Source of the DNA: a virus
Virus record (IMG/VR): IMGVR_UViG_3300042563_002067
Coordinates: 95,913 to 159,912 of that record
Strand: one strand, 5' to 3'
Length of the DNA: 64,000 nucleotides
Shown here: positions 15,990-24,631 of the stretch, piece after piece
Numbering within the stretch: the first letter of the stretch is position 1
Layout of the letters: each line of letters opens with the position of its first letter
Program-made: the position numbers and the translations under genes
The notes under the pieces: generated by a model
The model's input: only the letters and a program-made list of their open reading frames with translations
Told to the model about the DNA's origin: nothing
Databases searched by the model: none

Positions 15990-16200
15990 TTGGTTTTATT
16001 CTTTTTTGATATTCTTTTAATATGGTGTTGTAAGTTAACTCTAACTTATCTAATTGTTCAGTTCCTTTTAAAACTAATTTTTTAGTAAATTCAAAATCCT
16101 CCAAAAGATAATCCATCGCAAGAATTAAATCTTTATTTGACGATGTTTTATGTTCTTTAATGATTTGTAATACTTTTTCAGATTTTTCTTTCTTATCCAT
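15976..16200 (-). CDS. Small helical protein in tail operon
   Basis: The 74-residue product is charged and helical throughout (MDKKEKSEKVLQIIKEH, then LLEDFEFTKKLVLKGTEQLDKLELTYNTIL), with coiled-coil character. No family is recognised. It lies between a large tail protein gene and the gp5-like gene, overlapping the latter by 14 bp and separated from the former by 2 bp, which suggests translational coupling. It may be an assembly chaperone for one of its neighbours, which is inference from position. Confidence 0.6.
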   Translation of the reverse strand: MDKKEKSEKVLQIIKEHKTSSNKDLILAMDYLLEDFEFTKKLVLKGTEQLDKLELTYNTILKEYQKRIKPNDNR

Positions 16201-16202
16201 AA

Positions 16203-18098
16203 TTAGAATTTTTTACCATACGAACTGGCAGGAACAGTCAAGAACGCCGGAGTTACCACCAATGGTCCCACCGCAACTTGAAGTTTATTATTTTCCGCAT
16301 CTTCCATAGCCATCGCTTTCATTTGTCCAAACTTCCCTAATAAATCAAAATTTGGTGCACCACTTGGCATCGCTCCGGTAGGGATTCCCATACTTTGCAT
16401 TTCTTCAATGGCACCAATAAAGGCTCTTGATTCGGAGTAACCATCCAATAATTGTGCGGCATATAAGAATGGTAATGGTATTCCACTACTCAGTCCGGGG
16501 AGATTTAATAAATTCAATAACGCCAATATATCGTCTATTAAGTTTTTACACTTACGATAATCCGTTATCAATCCAATGATTGCCAATAATAACGCAATTA
16601 ATTTTAATATCATTGCATATTTTTTAACAATCTTTTCTTTAACAATATCTTTAATAACTTGTTGAACAAGTTTCAAAATGTCTTCTTTAATTAATTTAAA
16701 CAATTCCTCAACAAATATTGCACCTACTTTAGATACTAAATTAATGAAGAACTTTTTAAATATTTTAGCGAAATCAACAAATGATTTTATATTGTCCGCC
16801 AATGTATTACCCAACGCTTTATACATAACAATAATTGGTAATATCATTTTTGGAGTAATTAAAGCACTAATCATTCCGTTACTTATTAATTTTATAAAAT
16901 TTGTGTCAACAACAACCTGTGGGGTAACATTTATTCCAACACCAATCCAAGCCGGATTGTTTGCCAAAACATCTGTTATGTTATTTGCCGCCTCTTCAAA
17001 CTCAGAACCTTCATAAAAATTTAATTGTCCTAACGCACTTATAATTTCGTTGAAGTTAACAGGTAAATCAATGTTATCACAATCCTCAAATTGAATAACC
17101 CCTTTCTTAATGTTTTGTGTTCTAATATCAATATTTCTTAAATCAATTTCAGTAAACTCAAAAAATGAATCGTCAACACCATCTAGTTCAGCTATCTTAG
17201 CAATACCACTAGTATCTATTTCATTACCCCTACTATCAAAACAAAGTCCTAATATTCTTGCCAATATTAATTCGTATTTACTTGCGTTTTCAACTTGAGA
17301 TGTTCCCGCAGATACTTTCATTGATATTGCACCGGATAAGGATTCCATAATAGACCCAATAATATCGGTGTCTTCCGCCATTCTTATTGTGTCGTAATAA
17401 TCAACCATAAATTCACCTACTCTAAGAGGTCCGGTTCTACTACTTAAATCAACCTGAAACCAACCACCTGTTACACCATTTGGGTCAGCGTTTACATATT
17501 GTATTTTAAATAAATCTTGACCCGACTTACCTACGTGAGTGTATATACTATTATTTTGAGTTAATTGATGTAATTCTCGATTCATTGAGAATGGAATTTG
17601 TCCTACTTGAATCGACTTCTTTTCGTAAACAACAGCACCTACTTCATCTTGGGGGTCAATTAATAATCTATTAAATAAATCGATAGAACCAACTTTTACA
17701 TAAATTGTTTCCGGAGATGTGTATGTTTGTTGTTGGTCACACCCTAATGCTGTTAAACAATCTTTAATAACAATTGTTCGTAACCTTGGTTGTACGTTTT
17801 TAATTGTTCTAATTAAGAGTCTTTTAATATATGATGGTGAACCACTACCATTTCCACCTGTTGTGTTGGTTAAATCTAAAAGTTGTTCAAATTGGTTTTT
17901 TACTTGTTTCTGATATCTTTTAGTTTGACTTTTAACACTGTTTAATGATTCTGAAACTTGAGATTTTGTTTTTTCAAAGGAACTACCCGCTTTTCTATTT
18001 GCCTCGTCATACTGAGACTTAATATCAGCAAAAGATTTTGTTGCGTTAACTTTCTTTTGAATTTTATTATATCCAAAATTAATGTCTAATGAACCCAT
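16203..18098 (-). CDS. Large tail/baseplate-associated protein with coiled coil and hydrophobic helices
   Basis: The 631-residue product has an N-terminal coiled coil (about residues 10-75, Ser/Lys/Gln-rich), a middle part with beta strands (100-300), and a strongly hydrophobic helical region at about 400-560 (including KLIALLLAIIGLITDYRK) that could insert in a membrane or form a helical bundle. The C terminus is Pro/Gly-rich. No family is recognised. The place next to the gp5-like hub gene suggests a baseplate hub or injected protein. The hydrophobic helices make a membrane-penetrating role during DNA delivery a reasonable hypothesis. Confidence 0.6.
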   Translation of the reverse strand: MGSLDINFGYNKIQKKVNATKSFADIKSQYDEANRKAGSSFEKTKSQVSESLNSVKSQTKRYQKQVKNQFEQLLDLTNTTGGNGSGSPSYIKRLLIRTIKNVQPRLRTIVIKDCLTALGCDQQQTYTSPETIYVKVGSIDLFNRLLIDPQDEVGAVVYEKKSIQVGQIPFSMNRELHQLTQNNSIYTHVGKSGQDLFKIQYVNADPNGVTGGWFQVDLSSRTGPLRVGEFMVDYYDTIRMAEDTDIIGSIMESLSGAISMKVSAGTSQVENASKYELILARILGLCFDSRGNEIDTSGIAKIAELDGVDDSFFEFTEIDLRNIDIRTQNIKKGVIQFEDCDNIDLPVNFNEIISALGQLNFYEGSEFEEAANNITDVLANNPAWIGVGINVTPQVVVDTNFIKLISNGMISALITPKMILPIIVMYKALGNTLADNIKSFVDFAKIFKKFFINLVSKVGAIFVEELFKLIKEDILKLVQQVIKDIVKEKIVKKYAMILKLIALLLAIIGLITDYRKCKNLIDDILALLNLLNLPGLSSGIPLPFLYAAQLLDGYSESRAFIGAIEEMQSMGIPTGAMPSGAPNFDLLGKFGQMKAMAMEDAENNKLQVAVGPLVVTPAFLTVPASSYGKKF

Positions 18099-18099
18099 A

Positions 18100-18480
18100 T
18101 TATTTTTTCATTTTATAAGAATCGTTATCTTTTGAAATGTCTTTTTCCATTAGAGTTCTGAATAGTTCATCATCCCCTAAATCAGTTATTGAGAATCCTG
18201 CTCCACTATCTTTATTAGCGTTAGATTTTTCCCACATAGAAGATTGTAACTTAGATAGGGTTAGTTTTTTCTCAATACAGTCGTTAACAATTTTTTGTTG
18301 TTTTTCGATAACCGGACCAATGACAGTCATATCCTCCGGTTCTTTCATCATTGTTAACATCTTGTTTTGTATTCTTATTGCAGTATTTCGTTGTTCCACA
18401 ACTTCGTTATAGATTTCCTGCATCAATGATAACATTGATTCTTTTGAAAGATTAATTTCTTTTTTTGTCGGTCTTGCCAT
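18100..18480 (-). CDS. Coiled-coil protein, possibly small terminase subunit
   Basis: The 126-residue product starts MARPTKKEINLSKES and is dominated by a long charged helix (about residues 13-85, with Met and Gln at heptad-like spacing). A short basic N terminus plus a central coiled coil is the layout of small terminase subunits such as T4 gp16 (164 aa). An alternative is a tail assembly chaperone, since the downstream genes encode tail proteins. A late-promoter-like element abuts its ATG, so it is the first gene of the late tail block. Identification is weak. Confidence 0.35.
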   Translation of the reverse strand: MARPTKKEINLSKESMLSLMQEIYNEVVEQRNTAIRIQNKMLTMMKEPEDMTVIGPVIEKQQKIVNDCIEKKLTLSKLQSSMWEKSNANKDSGAGFSITDLGDDELFRTLMEKDISKDNDSYKMKK

Positions 18481-18491
18481 AACAATAAATA
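18481..18491 (-). promoter_or_regulatory. Late-promoter-like element abutting the first tail-block gene
   Basis: TATTTATTGTT on the minus strand directly before the ATG at 18480. It lies just beyond the stop of the late sigma gene and would start the late tail transcript. Confidence 0.5.
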
Positions 18492-18505
18492 TTTAATATT
18501 GGATT

Positions 18506-19255
18506 TTATTTAACCATAGTTTGGACTAACTCAAAATACATATTTTTATATTTCTTCATTGACCCTCTAATTTCTTTAGTAGAAAGGTTGGTCATTTCCC
18601 TCAATGAGAGTAATATTATATTCTTGTTGAATTTATTATTGTCGTTACCCACAAAAATATTTTCATAATTATCGAATAAATCGTATAATGCTTGTCCGAG
18701 TTTTATTTCATTCTCACTTAGATTTTCATTTTTAACAAACAAATCTAATTTGATTAAAAAATGATGAATAATCCTTTCAGAATCTAAATTATCATTTTCA
18801 ATGTAATATGCGAACCCTTCATCGTTTTCTAAACTAGTTGAAATATCTTCGTAAGAAATTTTTCTATTAGTTTCTTTTTGGTCCTTAATAATTTGACCCA
18901 TAAGATAATTTTTACATATGGTTCCAAAATAAGAGTAAGCCTTCTTTTCTTTAGAAGGCTTAAACTTATCTATTTTTGTTATTAAGAATGAGTGAGTATC
19001 TGTATGGATTTCATTAAAATCCATGTCTTTTCTATATAATTTGTATCTTCTTATAATCGAAGATATCATCTTATCTAAAGGTTTTAATAAAAACTCATTA
19101 TAAATTTTATTTCTCTCGTGATGACATTCGGTTTCTAAAAATCGAACAACTGCCAGTTCTTCTCGAACATCAAAATAATTTAATTGGGTTGGTTTTCTAC
19201 CTTTCTTCTTTAACTCAACGCTGGTGTCTCCTGTCAAATTAACTGATTCAGTCAT
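18506..19255 (-). CDS. 55: Late-transcription sigma factor (T4 gp55-like)
   Basis: The likely role is to bind host RNA polymerase and direct it to late promoters. The 249-residue product has a sigma region 2-like core at about residues 50-140: helices with EFLLKPLDKMISSIIRR, then DTHSFLITKIDKFKPSK, AYSYFGTICKNYLMGQI. The C-terminal third (residues 205-249) has a weak helix-turn-helix-like part (LREMTNLSTKEIRGS) and ends in an aromatic/hydrophobic tail. T4 gp55 is shorter (185 aa). It is the last gene of the 18-gene block and lies directly before the late tail block. Many TATTTATA elements in the window fit as its targets. Confidence 0.8.
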   Translation of the reverse strand: MTESVNLTGDTSVELKKKGRKPTQLNYFDVREELAVVRFLETECHHERNKIYNEFLLKPLDKMISSIIRRYKLYRKDMDFNEIHTDTHSFLITKIDKFKPSKEKKAYSYFGTICKNYLMGQIIKDQKETNRKISYEDISTSLENDEGFAYYIENDNLDSERIIHHFLIKLDLFVKNENLSENEIKLGQALYDLFDNYENIFVGNDNNKFNKNIILLSLREMTNLSTKEIRGSMKKYKNMYFELVQTMVK

Positions 19256-20067
19256 TACGATTCTTGAGATTCGTATTTTATGGCTCTGTCATTAATAAAG
19301 AAAAACTCTTTTTTTGCTGACTCTACCCAAAATTTAACCTCGTCCGGGGAAATGATATCGTCACCATTTTTGTAATTCCAAAAAATAGAACCTTCACGTA
19401 AGTTCATATGTTTGTAACCAATTTTAGGAATTGTCATAATTCTTATTGAGTTGTATGTCATTCTTAAAAAGAATTCGTACCCAAAGGTTAATTTAAACGA
19501 TGGTTTTAACAATCCATAATCAATGAATGATTCTTTTTTAATTACTATCCCTGATAGTTGGAAATTTTGATAATCCATTAACGTTTCATTTGTTAAGATT
19601 CCCATTTCAGGTGTAAAATTTGCTGCGAATGTTGCCTCATTAGTGAAACCCGCAAAATTTGTGTTTTGGTCTACGTCAACAACTATTGGTAAAAATGCCG
19701 ATACCTCAGGATATATTTCAGAATATTTAAGAACGTTCTTAAACCAAATTGAAGAATATTCATCATCAAATTCAAACAATGAAACCCACGTTGATTTTGC
19801 ACTTCTAACACCATAGTTAATTTGTGCCGAGTAATTTGGTTCTTTAGTCCACTCAACTTTAATTACCGGTAAATCACCAAAGTCAAAATCGTTTAAGTAT
19901 TCAACTAAAGATGTTTCGTTAGTATGAACAATAACAAGTTCTTTTATTTCTGTTTTTTGTATTCTTAACGAATCGATAGCTTTTTTAAAGTATTCGTCAA
20001 AATCTCGTGCTTTAGACGATTTAATCGGTAAGATAACCGATACATCAAATGTTTTAATTTCTTCCAT
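19255..20067 (-). CDS. Glycosyltransferase family 2
   Basis: The 270-residue product has a GT-A fold start (VSVILPIKSS near residue 10) and, after about 95 residues, a metal/nucleotide-binding loop in SLFEFDDEYSS. The acidic motif is FEFDDE rather than a simple DxD. It would transfer a sugar from a nucleotide donor onto an acceptor that cannot be read from the sequence. It overlaps the sigma gene start by one base and follows a second glycosyltransferase by 7 bp, so the three genes are co-transcribed. Confidence 0.8.
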   Translation of the reverse strand: MEEIKTFDVSVILPIKSSKARDFDEYFKKAIDSLRIQKTEIKELVIVHTNETSLVEYLNDFDFGDLPVIKVEWTKEPNYSAQINYGVRSAKSTWVSLFEFDDEYSSIWFKNVLKYSEIYPEVSAFLPIVVDVDQNTNFAGFTNEATFAANFTPEMGILTNETLMDYQNFQLSGIVIKKESFIDYGLLKPSFKLTFGYEFFLRMTYNSIRIMTIPKIGYKHMNLREGSIFWNYKNGDDIISPDEVKFWVESAKKEFFFINDRAIKYESQES

Positions 20068-20074
20068 ATTGTTC

Positions 20075-21130
20075 TTAAATTGTTTGTAGTTTAGATAATT
20101 GTTCAGTAAAAGATTCTTGTCTTGACGTTAAATATTTATCAAATAATTCAACAGATTCTTTTTCAAAAGATTCTTTAGTTGGTAATGAATCAACAGTTTT
20201 TTTCATTTGAATAAATAAGTTTTCGTTTACATTATCCTCTAACCAATTTTGTAAATAATCGGCAATGAAGTCAACTAATTGTATTTTATTGTTAATCCAT
20301 AAACCATTTTCCTCACTCATCCATTCAGGAATTAAACTAGGAACTAAACCTAATACAGGTATTCCACATTTCATAGATTCTAATGGGTATGTTCCATAAG
20401 CACTTGTCTCATCAATCCATACTGATAAACAAGATTCTTCCAACCCGGTTGAAAATTCTTTTTCTGTTAGACTTCTCATATCTCTGAAGGTTACCCATCT
20501 ATATTGAGGAAATTTAATGTAGAATGTTTTAATTAAGTTAACCGTATCTCTTTGGTCTCTTGAATGTACTGTAATGATTGGTTTTGCGGGTAAGGTTTGA
20601 GGTTTAAAACTATCAGAAATGTATGGAGTTAAGATATCAAAAGATATGTTTCTCATAACACTTTCGATTTGTTCTTTTTGTTTGTTTGATGTTGTTATAC
20701 ATTTTAAAAATCCTAAGTCACTCCAAGATTGTCCTGGCTGTAACGTTTCTAACATATGGTCGTATGATTGACATAATACAATTTTACCACAAGGTAAATT
20801 GTTAACTTGAGACATAACAAAACCGTATAGTTCCGGGATGATAATTAAGTCTTCCGGAGAAACATCTAAATTCTGACCCTCAATTGATTTATGTGGTATT
20901 ACCATATATTCTTCACCTAACCATTCAGATACACCAGTGTAATCAGGAGTTTCGTGTAAAATAATTGGGTTATACCCGGCGTTTAATAATGATAACGCTA
21001 ATCTATAGATGTAAGCAATAGATGCTTTAGCGTTACCTTTGGTGTCTTGAGCAATAAGATAAATTCTAGATTTCTTATTTTTCATATTCTCAATAGACAA
21101 TTCTAATTTTGTAATTTGTTCTTGATTCAT
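20075..21130 (-). CDS. GT-B type glycosyltransferase (GT4-like)
   Basis: The 351-residue product has two Rossmann-like halves. The N-terminal half includes IYLIAQDTKGNAKASIAYIYR and a LNAGYNPIILHE strand-helix. The C-terminal half has ITVHSRDQRDTVNLI and the donor-site motif SAYGTYPLESMKCGIPVLG (about residues 243-261), where E in PLESM matches the conserved Glu of GT4 enzymes. Soluble, with no membrane helix. It is part of the long minus-strand block with other sugar genes. Confidence 0.78.
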   Translation of the reverse strand: MNQEQITKLELSIENMKNKKSRIYLIAQDTKGNAKASIAYIYRLALSLLNAGYNPIILHETPDYTGVSEWLGEEYMVIPHKSIEGQNLDVSPEDLIIIPELYGFVMSQVNNLPCGKIVLCQSYDHMLETLQPGQSWSDLGFLKCITTSNKQKEQIESVMRNISFDILTPYISDSFKPQTLPAKPIITVHSRDQRDTVNLIKTFYIKFPQYRWVTFRDMRSLTEKEFSTGLEESCLSVWIDETSAYGTYPLESMKCGIPVLGLVPSLIPEWMSEENGLWINNKIQLVDFIADYLQNWLEDNVNENLFIQMKKTVDSLPTKESFEKESVELFDKYLTSRQESFTEQLSKLQTI

Positions 21131-21131
21131 A

Positions 21132-21410
21132 TTATATTTTATTTAGTAAGTTTTTATAAAGTAGCGTGTTAAACGCAATTTTAAATGGTATTGATAAATT
21201 GTTAGTACCCTTTGCACCTAATTGTTCATCAATCTCTTCCGGTTCGTCCATAATTATTTCCATCATTAATTTAACCGTTTCATATTTAATTATACTAATG
21301 TGGGTTGATTCTGTAATACCTGAGGTAACAACTTTATCCCCTTTAATTTGAACGTAGTCATCTATTTTGTCTAAATCCAAATAATAATTTTCACCTAATA
21401 CTTTTAACAT
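21132..21410 (-). CDS. Unknown small protein
   Basis: The 92-residue product begins with MLKVLGENYYLDLDKIDDYVQI, has a short beta segment and ends in a helix (FKIAFNTLLYKNLLNKI). No family is recognised. It fits exactly between the GT4-like gene (1 bp) and the HAD-like gene (1 bp overlap), so it is translated from the same message. The sequence is not informative about function. Confidence 0.6.
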   Translation of the reverse strand: MLKVLGENYYLDLDKIDDYVQIKGDKVVTSGITESTHISIIKYETVKLMMEIIMDEPEEIDEQLGAKGTNNLSIPFKIAFNTLLYKNLLNKI

Positions 21411-22006
21411 TATATTATTTTTGTTAATTCAAATTCTAATTCTTTAATTGTTGTTATAGAATTGTCTAATTTGATATGTTTATTGTATTCCGTTTGATAT
21501 TGTATGATAATTTTATCATCCGGATGTTCTAATAATAAGGCGGGATTAGCCGTAAGTAAAACATCAATTTCGTCCCACATTGAATTTATTGTCATATTAC
21601 TATAGAATTTTACTTTTTCTATCTGACAACCAAATTTTGATAAGAAGAATAACGATGATGGTTTTGACCTACCCATTTCATCAGACACAATTAATATGTC
21701 GTGATTATCTCTTAAATTTACGTATATCTCATTTAAATCATTGAAGGTTGAATATTCAGTTGATTGAGAGTGTCCAAAAATTTCCATAGGAAACTCCTCA
21801 TATAAAAATGAATATAATTCTTCGTCCGTTTGGAACTTAAAATGATTTCTAAGATTTAAACTATCTACCGGTAGGGATATCTCATATTTAAAAGATTCTT
21901 CGTCTTCCAACCCCTCCGTCTTATCTATCATATATTTTTGATAGGTTTGTTCTATTTTATCTATTGTATTTCTTAATACTCCGTTAATCTCAATTGCTAT
22001 TCTCAT
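21410..22006 (-). CDS. HAD-like protein lacking the catalytic aspartates
   Basis: The 198-residue product has the layout of a small HAD/5'-nucleotidase-like fold: first strand MRIAIEINGVLRNT, a helical cap, then ILIVSDEMGRSKPSS (motif II/III region). In active HAD enzymes motif I reads DxDGxx. Here it is E6-I-N8-G-V, so both the nucleophile Asp and the acid/base Asp are replaced. It may therefore be an inactive or binding-only relative. It overlaps the PhoH gene by 17 bp. Confidence 0.55.
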   Translation of the reverse strand: MRIAIEINGVLRNTIDKIEQTYQKYMIDKTEGLEDEESFKYEISLPVDSLNLRNHFKFQTDEELYSFLYEEFPMEIFGHSQSTEYSTFNDLNEIYVNLRDNHDILIVSDEMGRSKPSSLFFLSKFGCQIEKVKFYSNMTINSMWDEIDVLLTANPALLLEHPDDKIIIQYQTEYNKHIKLDNSITTIKELEFELTKII

Positions 22007-22751
22007 CCGGTTCGTTATCGTATTTACGTAATATCTTACTAATTAATGGGTTTCGTACAATATCGTTTTTATCTTTAAATTCAAACGTTGACACATAGTC
22101 ATCATCTCTAAACTTTTCGATTGCGTCCCATAAACCACTGTGGGTTTTATTTTTATATTTGTCCGATTGTTCCACATCACCTGATATGAAGAATTTACTG
22201 TTAAACCCAATTCTTGTTAAAAGAAGTTTCATTTGACTTGGCGAGGCATTCTGACCTTCTTCAAATATTAGAATAGAATTATCAATATTCATACCTCTCA
22301 TAAACGCTAATGCAAATACTTCAATAACTTCAATCTCTTTAAGTTTTTCACGAGATTCTTTTCCAATAATTTTATTTAATAAATAATATGATGGAAAAAT
22401 ATATGGGTCTAATTTTTCTTCTACGTTACCGGGTAGTGAACCTAATTTTTCTTCGGCTTCAACCGCCGGTCTAACAATGATAATTTTCTCATAAGGAGTT
22501 TTTGGGTCTGATAATAAATCAATTGCAGCTTTCATTGTTATGTAACTTTTACCAACGCCCGCTGGTCCGGAACAAACAGTAATTTCACTTTCAATTAGAG
22601 TATCGTAATACTTTTTTTGATTTACTGTTAAAAACTTTTCTTTAGTTTTTCTCCTGATGATTTGACCAATTAAATCTTTTTTACTTACCGGTTTACCGGT
22701 GACTTCCGGAGTCGGAGTTGTTGTTGGTTTTCTTTTTCTAGCTTCAGCCAT
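21990..22751 (-). CDS. phoH: PhoH-like ATPase
   Basis: The 253-residue product is a PhoH-family P-loop ATPase, common in large phages. It has a Walker A at GPAGVGKS (residues 62-69), the RPAVEAEEKLGSLPG motif, a Walker B in ILIFEEGQNAS (usual form DEAQN; here FEEGQN) and FISGDVEQSD with the sensor-type Asp. The C terminus matches the family. The role is uncertain; PhoH proteins have been linked to RNA metabolism and phosphate stress. It lies between gmd and the HAD-like gene. Confidence 0.88.
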   Translation of the reverse strand: MAEARKRKPTTTPTPEVTGKPVSKKDLIGQIIRRKTKEKFLTVNQKKYYDTLIESEITVCSGPAGVGKSYITMKAAIDLLSDPKTPYEKIIIVRPAVEAEEKLGSLPGNVEEKLDPYIFPSYYLLNKIIGKESREKLKEIEVIEVFALAFMRGMNIDNSILIFEEGQNASPSQMKLLLTRIGFNSKFFISGDVEQSDKYKNKTHSGLWDAIEKFRDDDYVSTFEFKDKNDIVRNPLISKILRKYDNEPDENSN

Positions 22752-22758
22752 TTTTTAA

Positions 22759-23748
22759 TTATTGTTGTTTATAATATGTTAACCAATGTTCAATCATTTC
22801 GTCTAACATAGTTTCAAAGGTATAGTCGTGAGTCCATCCCGTTGCTTTTACTAATTTTGATGGGTCACCTTTTAAATTATGTAATTCTTCCGGTCTTAAA
22901 AACTTCTCATCTTGTTTCACATATAATTCCCAATCTAAATCTAATTTTCCAAAAACATACTCACATAGGTCTTGTACTGAATGTGATATCCCTGTTGCAC
23001 ATACAAAATCATCAGGTTTATCCAATTGAAGAATCTCCCACATTACTTTAACATAATCTTTAGCGTGTCCCCAATCTCGAGTAGCATCTAAGTTACCTAG
23101 TTTAAGTTCATTCGATAATCCAAATTTAATTTTAACGGCCTCTTTACAGACTTTATTAGTTACAAAGTTAGTTCCTCTTCTTGGTGATTCGTGGTTGAAT
23201 AATATTCCGTTTGATATGAACATACCATAAGAATTTCTATAGTTACGACAAATATTGTAACTAAAAACTTTGGCACATCCGTAAGGTGATACAGGGTTCA
23301 ATGGTGTAGTTTCTCTTTGATATCCATCGGTATCAATTGAATTACCAAACATTTCTGATGATGACGCTTGATAAATTTTAATAGATGGGTCTAATAATTT
23401 AACCGACTCTAAAACATTTAAAGTTCCTATTCCAGTAACATTTGCGGTGTATAATGGTTGGTCAAATGATATTCTTACGTGTGACTGAGCGGCTAAATTA
23501 TATATCTCAATTGGTTTAACCTCACTAATAACTCGTACTAATGATGATAAGTCAGTTAAATCAGCGTAATGTAATTTAACTTTATCATATACTTTATCCA
23601 ATCTTGATGTTTGATTTTCTGCTACTGAATTTCTTTTTAAAGTTCCGTGAACTTCATATCCTTTTTCTATTAAGAATTCTGCAAGATAAGAACCATCTTG
23701 ACCATTAATCCCTGTAATTAAAGCAATTTTATTTTCTTGTGTTTTCAT
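22759..23748 (-). CDS. gmd: GDP-mannose 4,6-dehydratase
   Basis: Converts GDP-D-mannose to GDP-4-keto-6-deoxy-D-mannose, the branch point to fucose, colitose, perosamine and related sugars. The 329-residue product has the extended SDR nucleotide motif G13-x-x-G16-x-x-G19, the Gmd signature NLAAQSHV (84-91), the SSSEMFG loop (E132) and Y156-x-x-x-K160 in SPYGCAK. HESPRRG is also present. All key residues are intact, and length is near normal. It overlaps the fcl-like gene start by 20 bp. Cytosolic. Confidence 0.93.
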   Translation of the reverse strand: MKTQENKIALITGINGQDGSYLAEFLIEKGYEVHGTLKRNSVAENQTSRLDKVYDKVKLHYADLTDLSSLVRVISEVKPIEIYNLAAQSHVRISFDQPLYTANVTGIGTLNVLESVKLLDPSIKIYQASSSEMFGNSIDTDGYQRETTPLNPVSPYGCAKVFSYNICRNYRNSYGMFISNGILFNHESPRRGTNFVTNKVCKEAVKIKFGLSNELKLGNLDATRDWGHAKDYVKVMWEILQLDKPDDFVCATGISHSVQDLCEYVFGKLDLDWELYVKQDEKFLRPEELHNLKGDPSKLVKATGWTHDYTFETMLDEMIEHWLTYYKQQ

Positions 23749-24631
23749 AATTTTCTATAAACCAATTTATTGTTTCTTTTAATCCCTGTTCAATTGGGGT
23801 AAATTCAAAATTAGGTAAATACGATTTTAATTTTGAATTATCCGATGGTTTTCTAAATTGACCATCAGGTTTTGTTTTGTCAAATATTACTTTCCCTTTA
23901 AAGTTAAACTCATTAACTAATAAATCAACCAAATCTTTAATACTAATTTCATTTGAGTTACTGAATATAATAGGTTCTGATTCATTATAATTGTCTAAGG
24001 CCCATTCAGATAATTTTGCGATATCTTTAGAATATATAAATTCCCTTAATGGTGTTCCACTACCCCAAACAACAAAATCAGCGTTATCTCTTTGAGCGTT
24101 ATACATTTTATGTAATAACATAGGGATTACGTGACCGGTGTCTAATGAAAAATTATCATTTGGTCCGTAAATGTTTGTTGGGATTACTGACACATATTCT
24201 AACCCATATTGTTCCCTATAAGCTCTTATTTGAATATCAGCCATTCTTTTTGCGTATGCGTATGGGTAATTTGAAAAGTGAGGGGCTCCTAAGTGAATTT
24301 TTTTCTCAGTTATTGGGTATTCAATATTGTCCGGAAATACACAAGTTGATAAAAATGATACTAATTTTTTAACATTATTTTTTCTGGCCGATTCAATAAC
24401 GTTAGTGTTAATCATTATGTTATCGTAAAAAAACTCTCCTTTATAATTCATATTGGCACTAAGACCACCTACTTTACCGGCACAATGAATAACGTGAGTT
24501 GGTTTATGGTATTCAAACATTTTATCGGTTTCTTCAATATTTCTCAAATCATACTCTTTACCAATTTTTACATCAGAAGTAATGGAAGAACCAACTAAAC
24601 CATTACCACCGGTTACTAATAATTTTTTCAT
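23729..24631 (-). CDS. fcl: GDP-L-fucose synthase-type epimerase/reductase
   Basis: The 300-residue SDR protein resembles GDP-L-fucose synthase, especially the eukaryote-like form. It has G8-x-x-G11-x-x-G14, the HCAGKVGGLSAN block, STCVFP with epimerase Cys (C97), SNYPYAYAKRM with Y124-x-x-x-K128, PTNIYGPNDNF and the epimerase His in GHVIP (H167). The same chemistry (3,5-epimerisation and 4-reduction, or 5-epimerisation and 4-reduction) is used by GDP-colitose synthase ColC. The adjacent ColD-like gene makes colitose a plausible product. It overlaps both neighbours. Confidence 0.82.
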   Translation of the reverse strand: MKKLLVTGGNGLVGSSITSDVKIGKEYDLRNIEETDKMFEYHKPTHVIHCAGKVGGLSANMNYKGEFFYDNIMINTNVIESARKNNVKKLVSFLSTCVFPDNIEYPITEKKIHLGAPHFSNYPYAYAKRMADIQIRAYREQYGLEYVSVIPTNIYGPNDNFSLDTGHVIPMLLHKMYNAQRDNADFVVWGSGTPLREFIYSKDIAKLSEWALDNYNESEPIIFSNSNEISIKDLVDLLVNEFNFKGKVIFDKTKPDGQFRKPSDNSKLKSYLPNFEFTPIEQGLKETINWFIENYENTRK

